Origin: Rhodoplanes serenus
GTDB lineage: Bacteria; Pseudomonadota; Alphaproteobacteria; Rhizobiales; Xanthobacteraceae
Reading direction: 5' to 3'
NCBI GenBank assembly: GCA_945893145.1
Contig: CAMDDZ010000024.1
Location: 1-64,000 of the forward strand
Length of the DNA stretch: 64,000 nucleotides
Shown here: piece after piece, positions 7,823-16,651 of the stretch
Numbering within the stretch: position 1 is the first letter of the stretch
Layout: each line of letters starts with the position of its first letter
Notes under the pieces: model-generated
Databases searched by the model: none
Seen by the model: the letters and a program-made list of their open reading frames with translations, nothing else
Told to the model about the DNA's origin: nothing
Position numbers and translations under genes: made by a program

Positions 7823-8344
7823 ATGCCCAAACCTATTCTCAATTTGGCCGATGCCGAATTCCGCAAGATCGGCCATGGCAGCAACTTTCCTGGCTCCGAG
7901 AACGCGCCGGAGAAGTTCCAGGCGCAGATCGGCGACATCGGCCGCAAACTTGGCGCACAGAAGCTCGGCTACAATCTCACCGTCGTGCCGGCCGGCAAGC
8001 GAGCGTTTCCGTTCCACAGCCATCGCATCAACGAGGAGATGTTCTTCATCGTCGAAGGCGAGGGCGAGGTGCGCATCGGCACGGAGACGCACAAGATCAG
8101 AAAGGGTGACGTGATCTGCTGCCCGCCGGGCGGGCCGGAGACCGCGCACCAGATCGTCAACAGCTCGAACGCCGAACTGAAATATCTCGCGGTCAGCACG
8201 CGGCAATCGGCGGAAGTCTGCGAATATCCGGACTCCGGAAAATTCGGCATCTATGCCGAATTTCCGCCGATCGACGGCAAGCCGCAGGGCTTCCGGGTCG
8301 TCGGCCGCGCCGGCCAGAGCGTCGATTATTACGAGGGCGAGTAG
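7823..8344 (+). CDS. Cupin-domain metal-binding protein
   Basis: A 173-residue single-domain cupin. The first cupin motif is FPFHSHRINEEMFFIVEGEGEV, with His65, His67 and Glu71/72 as expected metal ligands. The second contains PGGPETAHQIVN, with His109. This resembles the mannose-6-phosphate isomerase-like cupins often annotated as auxin-binding-like. The ATG is preceded by AAGGAG at ideal spacing. It follows the kinase gene by 38 bases and may share its transcript. The substrate is unknown. Confidence 0.8.
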   Translation: MPKPILNLADAEFRKIGHGSNFPGSENAPEKFQAQIGDIGRKLGAQKLGYNLTVVPAGKRAFPFHSHRINEEMFFIVEGEGEVRIGTETHKIRKGDVICCPPGGPETAHQIVNSSNAELKYLAVSTRQSAEVCEYPDSGKFGIYAEFPPIDGKPQGFRVVGRAGQSVDYYEGE

Positions 8345-8349
8345 AGCCG

Positions 8350-9057
8350 TTACGTCGCCACAGCCTCGTCGCGATCGCGGCCGCGGCGCGATCCACGCGC
8401 GCGCCGGGTGAACTGGCAGGCGCGCTCCGGCAGCTTGCATAACTCGTCGAGCAGGCCCGAGAAGCGCTGGCCGCGTGCAAGCTCGCGGTCGAGCGCCGCG
8501 AGCGTCTTGGCGAGGCCCTCGTCTTCGTCATCGACCCAGGTGCGCAACACGCTGGCGAATATTACCGCGAGGCCTTGCGCGCGGAGCATGCCCTTGGGGC
8601 CAGCCGCCGTGATGCCCGCGGCCGCCAACATCCATTGCTGCGAACGCACCGTCATGCCGTTGAATGCCAGCGCCAGCGCGGGATTGCGCTTGGCCGTGCG
8701 CATCAGGGAGCGGGCGGCCTCGCGATAGGGCGCGAGCAGTTCGAGCCGGCGCATCATCACGTCGAACAGCCGTTCGCGCGGCGATTCTTCCGCCATGTCG
8801 GCGTTGACGCCAGCCAGCACTTGGCGGTCGATGTCCTTGATGTGACCGGCGAGGATCGACAGCGTCGATCCGAACTCGCCGCGCAGGTCGGCGAGCGAGA
8901 CACCGGCGCGCTCGGCGATTTCGGCAAGGCCAATGCTCTCGAATGATTTCTCCGCGAGCAACTCCATGAACGCGCCAACGATCTTGTCGCGTGGGCTGCT
9001 TTCGCTGCGGCTGGATGTGGTGCGCGCGCTCGGACGGGCTTTGGATTTGCGGGCCAT
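8350..9057 (-). CDS. TetR-family transcriptional regulator
   Basis: A 235-residue regulator. After a basic, low-complexity tail of about 22 residues comes an HTH of TetR type: DKIVGAFMELLAEKSFESIGLAEIAERAGVS in outline, with LRGEFGSTLSILAGHI completing the recognition region. The C-terminal helical ligand domain is divergent and ends in a second Arg-rich stretch, RRARGSRRGRDRD. It is convergent with the cupin gene. The nearest gene upstream on the same strand is proC, 115 bases away. Target and ligand are unknown. Confidence 0.8.
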   Translation of the reverse strand: MARKSKARPSARTTSSRSESSPRDKIVGAFMELLAEKSFESIGLAEIAERAGVSLADLRGEFGSTLSILAGHIKDIDRQVLAGVNADMAEESPRERLFDVMMRRLELLAPYREAARSLMRTAKRNPALALAFNGMTVRSQQWMLAAAGITAAGPKGMLRAQGLAVIFASVLRTWVDDEDEGLAKTLAALDRELARGQRFSGLLDELCKLPERACQFTRRARGSRRGRDRDEAVAT

Positions 9058-9138
9058 GCGGGGCTCCTGTGTCGTTGTGGTGCGGACGTTCGGAGTCTAG
9101 GCCCGCCACAAGGCCATTCCAAGGCGCCGATTGGCATG

Positions 9139-9160
9139 GCTGCCCGCGCGAGCGGGCAGC
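9139..9160 (-). terminator. GC-rich hairpin after proC, possible terminator without a T-run
   Basis: A perfect 9-bp stem GCTGCCCGC / GCGGGCAGC closes a GCGA tetraloop (GNRA type). It starts 12 bases beyond the proC stop in the direction of transcription. There is no T-tract, so it is not a canonical intrinsic terminator; it could stabilise the mRNA 3' end or insulate proC from tetR. Confidence 0.45.
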
Positions 9161-9171
9161 GGCTCACCGCG

Positions 9172-10011
9172 TTAACCGGCCAATTCTTTGCCGCGACGGG
9201 TTGCCGCGGCCACCGCCTTGGTCATCAATGGGTCGATGCCGTCCTTCGCCATCAGCACTTCGAGCGCCGCCGCGGTGGTGCCGCCGGGCGACGTGACGTT
9301 GGTGCGCAAGGTCGCAGCCGGCAGCGGCGAGCGATGCAACAATTCGCCCGAGCCTGACACGGTTTCACGCGCCAGCTGTTCGGCCAGCGCCGCGGGCAAT
9401 CCTGCGGCCACACCGGCGCGCGCCAGCGTTTCGGCCAAGAGAAAGACATAGGCCGGGCCGGAGCCCGAGACGGCAGTGACGGCGTCCATCAGCGCTTCGT
9501 CATCGATCCATTCGACCGCGCCGATGGCGGTCAACAGCGCATGCGCCAGTTCACGCGCCGCCGCGCTGACGCGCGCATTGCCAACCGCAACCGTCATGCC
9601 GCGCCCGATCGCCGCCGGCGTGTTCGGCATGGCGCGCACGATCGCGGCTTGCGGCAAGGCGCGTTCGAGGAAGCCGAGCGTGCGGCCGGCCATGATCGAG
9701 ACCACAATGGTCTTGGCGCTCACCAGCGGCGCCAGCGCCGGCACCGCTTGGGGCGCGACCTGGGGCTTCACGGCGATCACCAGCACGGCGGTGTCATGCA
9801 CGGCGTCGAGCTTGGGATTGAGGCGCAAGCCGCGCGACGCCAGAGCCGCGGCCTCGTTGGTCGGCTGCGGCTCGATCACCACCACCTGTTTCGGATCGAG
9901 GCCGAGACGAAGCCAGCCGTCCAGCATGGCGCCGCCCATTTTTCCCGCGCCGACCAGCACGAGCGTTCCGGACAGCGAGGCAAGGGAGTTCTGCTTTGCC
10001 GATGGCGCCAT
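9172..10011 (-). CDS. proC: Pyrroline-5-carboxylate reductase
   Basis: Cytosolic NAD(P)H-dependent reductase making proline from 1-pyrroline-5-carboxylate, the last step of proline synthesis. The 279-residue protein has the Rossmann motif LVGAGKMGGAML at 20-30, VIAVKPQ in the middle, MPNTPAAIG.GM, and the C-terminal signature region AVSGSGPAYVFLL followed by TVSGSGELL and the TSPGGTTAAAL loop. It lies downstream of a YbjN-domain gene on the same strand with about 150 bases between, a pairing I recall as common in alphaproteobacteria. Confidence 0.95.
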   Translation of the reverse strand: MAPSAKQNSLASLSGTLVLVGAGKMGGAMLDGWLRLGLDPKQVVVIEPQPTNEAAALASRGLRLNPKLDAVHDTAVLVIAVKPQVAPQAVPALAPLVSAKTIVVSIMAGRTLGFLERALPQAAIVRAMPNTPAAIGRGMTVAVGNARVSAAARELAHALLTAIGAVEWIDDEALMDAVTAVSGSGPAYVFLLAETLARAGVAAGLPAALAEQLARETVSGSGELLHRSPLPAATLRTNVTSPGGTTAAALEVLMAKDGIDPLMTKAVAAATRRGKELAG

Positions 10012-10089
10012 AACTATTCTCGCTCGATGATTGTCTCGCTTGGCATCGTCCGCGCCGCTGCGGATTGATCCAAGGTCAATAACTATTGG

Positions 10090-10133
10090 ATGCCCCGCTG
10101 CCAGTCCCCGCGCAAGCGGGGATCGCGGGGCAT
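10090..10133. repeat. Nested double hairpin between the YbjN gene and proC
   Basis: An outer 9-bp stem ATGCCCCGC / GCGGGGCAT (10090-10098 with 10125-10133) encloses an inner 7-bp hairpin TCCCCGC-gcaa-GCGGGGA (10105-10122) with a GCAA tetraloop. The inner part resembles GC-rich palindromic repeats scattered through many Bradyrhizobiaceae genomes, as far as I recall. It sits 79 bases upstream of proC in a stretch with no open reading frame. Confidence 0.6.
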
Positions 10134-10161
10134 GACAAGCCGAATTGTCCGGAATTGAGAC

Positions 10162-10662
10162 TTAGGCTTCGCCCGAGGTCTGAAACATGGCGGAGTCGAG
10201 TGCCTCGCGCGCGCCTTTGCCGGCCCAGACCACGAACTGGAAGGCCGGGAAATAGCCCTCGCAGGCTTCCAGCGCCTTACCGAGCAGCGCCTGGCATTGC
10301 AGGTTCGACGGCTCGGCGCCGCCGGACAGCACCATGGCGTGGCGGAACATCACCATGCCGTCGAGAATCCAGAGGTCGAAATGGCCGACCCATAATTGCT
10401 CGTTGATGAGCGCCACCAACTGCTGCACCTCGACGCGGCGGCGCTCCGGCACCTTCATGTCGAACGCGCAGGCGAGATGCAGCGCCTCGATGTCGTTCAT
10501 CCAGCTGAAGGACACCTGATAGTCGGTCCACCGCCCGGCAATCAGGATGGTGATCTCGTCGTCGCCGGCTCGCTCGAACGACCAGTCGTTCACCGACGCC
10601 ATGCGCTCGACCACATCGAGCGGGTTGATTCGTGATTCCTCGGAAAGACCTTGGAGGGCCAT
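10162..10662 (-). CDS. YbjN-domain protein
   Basis: A 166-residue protein of the YbjN family (putative bacterial sensory transduction regulator), a fold related to type III secretion chaperones. Visible family features are the N-terminal PLDVVERMA, a central strand pair WTDYQVSFSWMNDIEALHLACAF, and the VALINEQLWVGHFDLW segment. Its molecular function is not established. It precedes proC on the same strand, and an adjoining nested hairpin separates the two. There is no signal peptide, so it is probably cytoplasmic. Confidence 0.8.
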   Translation of the reverse strand: MALQGLSEESRINPLDVVERMASVNDWSFERAGDDEITILIAGRWTDYQVSFSWMNDIEALHLACAFDMKVPERRRVEVQQLVALINEQLWVGHFDLWILDGMVMFRHAMVLSGGAEPSNLQCQALLGKALEACEGYFPAFQFVVWAGKGAREALDSAMFQTSGEA

Positions 10663-11025
10663 GCCGTGTCCGCCTTGCCGTTGGGAAGTGGTGTTGCTGC
10701 GTAAGCCACCGCACGCTCACGTCACGCAGGGCACGATTCGCAGGGGATCAGATCGCCCGATGAACGCGCTAAGGACAACGAATCACTTGGTGATTCGAAT
10801 ATAACCGCCGAGAGTCCAGCGGCAAACGCCGCCGTTGAATCGACTGAGGATTTCGTCGCGGACGCCGTTTCTGCAACGGGCCGAAAATCGAGTCGCAGAG
10901 CCAATTCTGTGACTCATCGATGCGGCAGATACCTACGCCATAGCCGATGTGGACAATTGCGGCGGCGGCGCATTAACGAATATGGCGTTGCACGAAAATC
11001 GGTTCCGGCTTCTTCGGGAGCAGGT
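10663..11025. other. Gene-free stretch of 363 bases between the YbjN gene and prs
   Basis: No convincing coding region, tRNA or mobile-element remnant is visible. The only clear structure is an 8-bp inverted repeat CGAATCAC-ttg-GTGATTCG at 10779-10797. It contains two GANTC sites, the target of the CcrM cell-cycle methyltransferase of alphaproteobacteria. The stretch presumably carries the promoter of the YbjN-proC unit and the 3' end of prs. A short minus-strand open frame at 10722-10904 has no recognisable features. Confidence 0.6.
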
Positions 11026-11979
<954 letters not shown>

Positions 11980-12108
11980 GGCCGCCTCCCGCGTCTGCAA
12001 TGACTTCGCGACTCTGGACGCCGCTGCAGACGGCGCCCTGATAACAAGGAGCCGCGCGGGCTGGCAATACGGCGGGTTTCGTTGTCCCGTAGCTTTTTGG
12101 CGTCGCAG

Positions 12109-12873
12109 CTATGTCGTGAGCGCGATCGCGTTGATGTGGCGGCCGTAGTCGGGCTCGGCACGATGGGTCGCGCGGCGGTAGGAGTAGAATCGCGCCGCAT
12201 CCGCATAGGTGCAAAGGGCCAAGTCCTCGACCTGGCGGATACGGGCGGCTTTCAGCCGCGCCACCACATAGCCCGGTAAATCGAACATGGAATGGCCGGG
12301 CCGGCCGGGCGCAAAGAATCGTGCGTTGTCCGGGTTGGCCGTCAGGAACCGCGCGACCAGCTCGGCGCCGACCTCGTAATTAGGCTGGCTGATCATCGGG
12401 CCAGCGGCGGCCGCGATATTTTCGCGTTTGGCGCCGAGCGTCTCCATCGCCGCAATCGTCGCTTCGAGCACGCCTGAGAACGCGCCGCGCCAGCCGGCGT
12501 GCGCGGCGCCGATCACGCGCGCCTTCGGATCCGCGAACAACACCGGGCCGCAATCGGCGGTCGAAACGCCAAGCGCCAAGCCTGGCACGCGCGTCACCAT
12601 GGCGTCGGCCTTCGGCCGTTCGCTGACCGGCCACGGTGCTTCCACCGTGACGACCTCCGGTGAATGAATCTGGTAGGCGGTCAGGAAGTTGTCTGGCTTC
12701 ACCGCCAGCGCCGCCGCCATCCGGGCGCGGTTCTCCACGACATGGGCTGGCTTGTCGTCCGAGCCGACGCCGCCGTTAAGGCTCGCATAAAAACCCTCCG
12801 ACACGCCGCCCTCGCGGGTGAAGAAGGCGTGGCGGATGCCGTCGAGCGCGGAGAGTGAGGTGGCGTGCAGCAT
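12109..12873 (-). CDS. pgeF: Multicopper polyphenol oxidase-like / purine nucleosidase family protein (YfiH)
   Basis: A 254-residue protein of the YfiH/LACC1 family. Members bind a metal through one Cys and two His and have been linked to purine nucleoside phosphorolysis and to peptidoglycan fidelity (PgeF). The expected ligands are present: His70 in YQIHSPEV, Cys108 in TADCGPVL and His125 in AAHAGWRG. It is the last gene of the lgt-midA-pgeF run on the minus strand, 3 bases after midA. The precise activity here cannot be told from sequence. Confidence 0.9.
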   Translation of the reverse strand: MLHATSLSALDGIRHAFFTREGGVSEGFYASLNGGVGSDDKPAHVVENRARMAAALAVKPDNFLTAYQIHSPEVVTVEAPWPVSERPKADAMVTRVPGLALGVSTADCGPVLFADPKARVIGAAHAGWRGAFSGVLEATIAAMETLGAKRENIAAAAGPMISQPNYEVGAELVARFLTANPDNARFFAPGRPGHSMFDLPGYVVARLKAARIRQVEDLALCTYADAARFYSYRRATHRAEPDYGRHINAIALTT

Positions 12874-12876
12874 CGA

Positions 12877-13968
12877 TCAGGCCGCAAATCCGGGAAGCGC
12901 GCCGATTTTCGGATCGGCAAAGGCGATGACCTTGAACATCCTTCCCATGCCGGTGCGGCCTTCGCTGGTCAAGCGCGCGACGGCGGCGTCGAGTTCGGCG
13001 GCTTTCTCGTGCGGCGCGACGGCGCGCAGCGCCTCGGCGCGCTTTTCGATGCCCATGTTGCGAAGGAATTCGGCCTGGCCGATCGGTCCGTGCACCTGCG
13101 CACCCATGCTGTCGAGGCTGTCCGCGAGCGCTTCGAAATCGACATGCGCGGTGAGATCGACCTCGCCCGGCGCGACCAGCGGATTGGCGAAGGCGTGACC
13201 GCCCACCGCTTGCAGCGTCTCGCCGGCCGCGCTTTGCGCATGGCCGTAATCGATGAACAGCGCCGCGCCGCCTTGGCGCATGATGCGCTGGCCGATCTCG
13301 AGTGGCAGCGGATCGGTGCGCCATTCGTAGATCGAGCCGAGTGGCGCGTCGCGCACCGGCTGCGGCAGCACTTGCTCGAAATGCGGGATGCGGTCGGCCG
13401 CGATGCCGAACGCGAGATTGTCGTGGCTGTCGATTTCGATGGTTCGCTCGTACCAGCCGTTGATCTGCTTGATGGCCTGGTTGACCGGCAGCGCGTCGAT
13501 GAACTCGTTGGCGATAACAATGGCGGGGCCTTCCGGCACCTCATTGAACGCTTCGTGCCAGAGCGGCGGCGGGTCGACCTCGCGCAGCGCCTGTTGCTGG
13601 CGCTGCTGCAACGCCGGGCTGATCTCGATCATATGGGCGACCAGCGCCTCGCGGAACGCGGGCACCACGCGCGCGGCGCGCAGCATGTCGAGCATCATGG
13701 TGCCGCGGCCGGGGCCAAGCTCGACCAGCCGGACGTTCTCCGGCTCGCCCATCAGCTTCCACACCGACGCCGCCCACAGCCCGACCAACTCGCCGAACAT
13801 CTGGCTCACCTCGGGTGAGGTGATGAAGTCGCCGGCGCGGCCAAGCGGGTCGCGCGTCATGTAGTAGCCGTACTGCGGATGAGACAGACACAACGCCATG
13901 TATTGGCGGACGGGCATGGGGCCTGCGAGCGAGATTCGGCGGCGGATTTCGGCTTCCAGCGGTTCCAT
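12877..13968 (-). CDS. SAM-dependent protein arginine methyltransferase, MidA/NDUFAF7 family (DUF185)
   Basis: A 363-residue class I methyltransferase of the DUF185 family. Its mitochondrial members symmetrically dimethylate an arginine of complex I subunit NDUFS2. The SAM-binding motif VELGPGRGTMMLDMLR begins at residue 82. MTRDPLGRAGDFITSPEVSQMFGEL in outline (residues 38-61) and NEFIDALPVNQ are further family hallmarks. It lies between lgt and pgeF with gaps of 18 and 3 bases, an order conserved in alphaproteobacteria. A role in complex I assembly is inferred from the eukaryotic homologue. Confidence 0.9.
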   Translation of the reverse strand: MEPLEAEIRRRISLAGPMPVRQYMALCLSHPQYGYYMTRDPLGRAGDFITSPEVSQMFGELVGLWAASVWKLMGEPENVRLVELGPGRGTMMLDMLRAARVVPAFREALVAHMIEISPALQQRQQQALREVDPPPLWHEAFNEVPEGPAIVIANEFIDALPVNQAIKQINGWYERTIEIDSHDNLAFGIAADRIPHFEQVLPQPVRDAPLGSIYEWRTDPLPLEIGQRIMRQGGAALFIDYGHAQSAAGETLQAVGGHAFANPLVAPGEVDLTAHVDFEALADSLDSMGAQVHGPIGQAEFLRNMGIEKRAEALRAVAPHEKAAELDAAVARLTSEGRTGMGRMFKVIAFADPKIGALPGFAA

Positions 13969-13986
13969 ATCTCAAGGCTCCATGGC

Positions 13987-14811
13987 TCAGGCCTTGCCCA
14001 GCCGCGGGCGCTTCAATGCCGCCGCAAGGAAGCCCGCGCCGGTCAGCATCAGCGGGACCGACAGCAGCATGCCCATGGTGAGGCCGCCCCACAGGAATCC
14101 GAGCTGCGGGTCGGGTTCGCGGAACATTTCGCAGGCAATACGCGCGACGCCGTAGAGGATCGCGAAGGCTCCGGTGACGAGGCCGGGCCGCTTCAACGCA
14201 CCCATCCGAATGAACACCGCGAGGACGGCGAGCAGCGCCAAGCCCTCGAGTGTCGCCTCATAAAGCTGGCTTGGATGTCGCGGGAACGGCCCGCCGTTTG
14301 GGAACACCATCGCCCACGGCACATCGGTCGGGCGTCCCCACAGCTCGCTGTTGACGAAATTGGCAATGCGGCCGAGCAGCAGTCCAATCGGGCAGACCGC
14401 GCAGGTGATGTCGCCCAATGAAAGGATCGAGATGCCGCGGCGTCGCGCGAACAGCACGACCGCGAGCACGCAGCCGGCGAACCCGCCGTGGAACGACATG
14501 CCGCCGTTCCATACTTCCAGCGCTTCCAGCGGATGGGTCACATAGTACGCCGGATTGTAAAACAACACGTAGCCGATGCGGCCGCCGAGAATGATGCCGA
14601 GCGTCACCCACAGGATGAAGTCGTCGAAGTCCTCGACCTTCATCGGCGGCTTGCCGCCCCACAGCCGGTTGGTGCGCAGGAGTGAACGCGCATAGAGCCA
14701 GCCGAGCAGAATGCCGACGATATAGGCGAGCGCGTACCAGCGAATCGCAAACGGCCCGAATGAGATCAGCACCGGATTGAAGTTGGGAAATTGCAGGACC
14801 AACGGATGCAT
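13987..14811 (-). CDS. lgt: Prolipoprotein diacylglyceryl transferase
   Basis: Inner-membrane enzyme that transfers diacylglycerol from phosphatidylglycerol to the lipobox cysteine of prolipoproteins, the first step of lipoprotein maturation. The protein has about 274 residues and seven hydrophobic segments. The HGG motif is at 108-110 and the Lgt signature [14 protein letters not shown] at 147-160. The start at 14811 (ATG CAT CCG) gives the usual N-terminus; a TTG four codons upstream is possible. It heads the lgt-midA-pgeF unit. Its substrate phospholipid depends on pgsA, and candidate client lipoproteins in this window start at 31222 and 60208. Confidence 0.95.
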   Translation of the reverse strand: MHPLVLQFPNFNPVLISFGPFAIRWYALAYIVGILLGWLYARSLLRTNRLWGGKPPMKVEDFDDFILWVTLGIILGGRIGYVLFYNPAYYVTHPLEALEVWNGGMSFHGGFAGCVLAVVLFARRRGISILSLGDITCAVCPIGLLLGRIANFVNSELWGRPTDVPWAMVFPNGGPFPRHPSQLYEATLEGLALLAVLAVFIRMGALKRPGLVTGAFAILYGVARIACEMFREPDPQLGFLWGGLTMGMLLSVPLMLTGAGFLAAALKRPRLGKA

Positions 14812-14874
14812 GATGACCGCCAATGCGTCGCCGCAGCGGTGATGCGGTTACGACTGCGGTGAAGTCAAGACGCG

Positions 14875-16047
14875 TCAGTCGGCTGGCTGGGGTAACGGCT
14901 CGCTTGCGGGGGTGTCGGGCTCGGCCGCGGGGGCCACTTCGGTGCCGCCGGTGCCGACCCCTTTGGTGTCGGTCGCGGGCGTCGCCCGATTGACCTGGAC
15001 GGGTGGCGTCACGTTCGCGGCCATTTGCGGCGCAGGGGCCGAAGCGGCCGCAGCGCGCGGCTGCATCGCAGCGGGCGTGTCGAGGCGGGTCGACGCGCTG
15101 GCTTTGGCGAAACGCTGCTGCACGAGTTGCTGGAGGTTTTGCGCGATCTCCGCAGGACTCGCATTGCGCATGCAATCCGCAGCGGCGGCGCGCGCGTAGC
15201 CGGACACGCCATGGCGCTGCGGGTCGGTGGCTTCGACGAGATACTGCTCGATGTGCCCGCCAGCCTGCCGGATTCGCCGGACGAAATCGGTTTGCGTCTG
15301 CGCTGCCGCCAGCCGGTCGGCCGGATCGGTGATGACCAGCATGCGCGTCGAACGTTTCTGCACGATGACCGGGATGGCGTCGGCGACATTGAAATATTCC
15401 AGGCCGTTGCGCGGTTGCTGCGCTGGCTCGGACAGGCCCGCCGAACCCATGACCGCACAGCCGATGTCATTGCGCAGCGCCAAGAGCGCGCCGATCAGCT
15501 TCGCGCCGCCGGACTGGCCGATCAGATGAAAGCCCTTGAACCCATGCCGCCGCTTGATCTCCTCCAGCGCGGCATCCGTCACGTTGAGTTCGAGCGTGCT
15601 GTGGCGGATGCGGTGATCGCCCGACGAGCCTTCGACCCCGACGCGCCCGAGATAGATCGCCGTCGTGCCGGTCTGCCGCGAGATCGCATCGGCGGTCCGC
15701 ATCAGGTCGTCGGTGTCGATGTCCTTCTCGTTTGCCCCGGTCAGCCAGGCGCCCGAGGGATGGAGCTTGCCGAGCCGGTCACCCTGGAGGAAGACCGCGG
15801 GCCAGGCGTTTTGACCGCCGGCAACAGACAGGTAGTAGCGGATGCAATAATCGCGGCCCATGACGTTGAGCCAGACAGCCTGCGGGAGCGAAGCGCATTG
15901 CGCCTGCGTGAGGAGAACCCCGCGCGCCATATTGGCAACCGTAACGGTATGGGCCCGCGCTGGAATGACCCCAGCCAGCGCCAAAAGCCCCGCCGCCAGC
16001 AGCGGGGCCGTAAGTCTAGACCGTTGAATCAATGCTCGAATCGGCAT
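14875..16047 (-). CDS. Secreted alpha/beta-hydrolase-like protein with proline/alanine-rich tail
   Basis: A 390-residue exported protein. Residues 1-32 form a signal peptide ending ARA. The middle has alpha/beta-hydrolase features: AVFLQGDR near 85, the nucleophile elbow HLIGQSGGAKL with Ser179, a possible acid in VITDPADR and a possible His in DPQRHGVSG. The last 75 or so residues are Ala/Pro/Thr-rich with no domain and may span the periplasm or wall. I do not recognise a named family. It ends 51 bases before the lgt region on the same strand, so it may be co-transcribed. A 10-bp tandem repeat lies upstream. Confidence 0.7.
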   Translation of the reverse strand: MPIRALIQRSRLTAPLLAAGLLALAGVIPARAHTVTVANMARGVLLTQAQCASLPQAVWLNVMGRDYCIRYYLSVAGGQNAWPAVFLQGDRLGKLHPSGAWLTGANEKDIDTDDLMRTADAISRQTGTTAIYLGRVGVEGSSGDHRIRHSTLELNVTDAALEEIKRRHGFKGFHLIGQSGGAKLIGALLALRNDIGCAVMGSAGLSEPAQQPRNGLEYFNVADAIPVIVQKRSTRMLVITDPADRLAAAQTQTDFVRRIRQAGGHIEQYLVEATDPQRHGVSGYARAAAADCMRNASPAEIAQNLQQLVQQRFAKASASTRLDTPAAMQPRAAAASAPAPQMAANVTPPVQVNRATPATDTKGVGTGGTEVAPAAEPDTPASEPLPQPAD

Positions 16048-16097
16048 CGTGGGTTCCGCCTACCCTCCATCATGATTGGTCGCCCGGTTTGGCCAAA

Positions 16098-16148
16098 GGG
16101 TTCAAGAGGGTTCAAGAGGGTTCAAGAGGGTTCAAGAGGGTTCAAGAG
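16098..16148. repeat. 10-bp tandem repeat, about five copies, in a divergent promoter region
   Basis: The unit GGGTTCAAGA is repeated five times head to tail, four exact followed by a last copy that runs into GAGCC. It sits between the starts of the secreted hydrolase gene (minus, from 16047) and the UbiK-like gene (plus, from 16252). The period is close to one helical turn, so copy-number change would move flanking sites by whole turns. Confidence 0.9.
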
Positions 16149-16251
16149 CCACACGGCTGCTGGCGTTCACGTTTACCAATGCGGGTCGGCAGCCCTTGCG
16201 GGCGCCCGGCGCCATCGCCATTCTCCCGCCAAGCGGAGCCTGGAGACCACG

Positions 16252-16503
16252 ATGACCCAGACGACCAACCGGTTTTTCGACGAGGTGGCGCGGCTGATGA
16301 ACGACGCCGCCGGCGTCGCCCAAGGGGTGCGCCGCGAGTTCGACACCCTGTTCCGCACCCAGGCCGAGCGCATTCTCAACGACCTGGACGTGGTCAAGCG
16401 CGAGGAGTTCGAGGCGGTCAAGGACATGGCCCGCCTGGCGCGCGAGGAAAACGAGGCGCTGAAGGCGCGCATCGCCGCCCTGGAAGCCAAGCTCGGCCAA
16501 TAG
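16252..16503 (+). CDS. UbiK/BMFP-family accessory factor
   Basis: An 83-residue, mostly helical protein. The second half (VVKREEFEAVKDMARLAREENEALK in outline) is a predicted trimeric coiled coil typical of the BMFP/YqiC family, whose gammaproteobacterial member UbiK assists aerobic ubiquinone synthesis with UbiJ. The opening TNRFFDEVARLMNDAAG is the conserved amphipathic membrane-fusogenic helix. The start is supported by GGAG upstream; an open frame continues far upstream but only in antisense to the hydrolase gene. The gene is close to rplY (148 bases) and in the same region as ubiA, which fits a ubiquinone role. Confidence 0.82.
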   Translation: MTQTTNRFFDEVARLMNDAAGVAQGVRREFDTLFRTQAERILNDLDVVKREEFEAVKDMARLAREENEALKARIAALEAKLGQ

Positions 16504-16569
16504 GTCCTTGGCGGGCCCAAAACCTTAGGTTTCCTTGTAAATCGGGCCCGGCACGGCTATACAGCCGCG

Positions 16570-16609
16570 CGTCCGCGCTTCCAGCACCCCTGGAGGCATC
16601 GCGCGGACG
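16570..16609 (+). promoter_or_regulatory. Nested hairpin in the rplY (L25) leader
   Basis: An outer 9-bp stem CGTCCGCGC / GCGCGGACG (16570-16578 with 16601-16609) encloses an inner hairpin TCCAG-caccc-CTGGA (16580-16594). It lies 42 bases upstream of the L25 start. Leaders of ribosomal protein genes, including rplY of enterobacteria, often carry autoregulatory structures, so this is a candidate L25 binding site. A terminator is unlikely because no T-run follows the stem immediately. Confidence 0.5.
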
Positions 16610-16651
16610 ACAAACCTGCAATTTTTGGGCTTTAACACGAGGTTTTTAGTC

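Noticed and set aside
10722-10904. A 60-codon minus-strand frame in the gap before prs
   Set aside because: No ribosome binding site, no homology that I recognise, and it overlaps a dyad typical of regulatory DNA.
15025-16503. Plus-strand open frame of 492 codons running through the hydrolase gene into the UbiK-like gene
   Set aside because: Only its last 83 codons are a real gene, with its own ribosome binding site. The rest is antisense to the secreted hydrolase.
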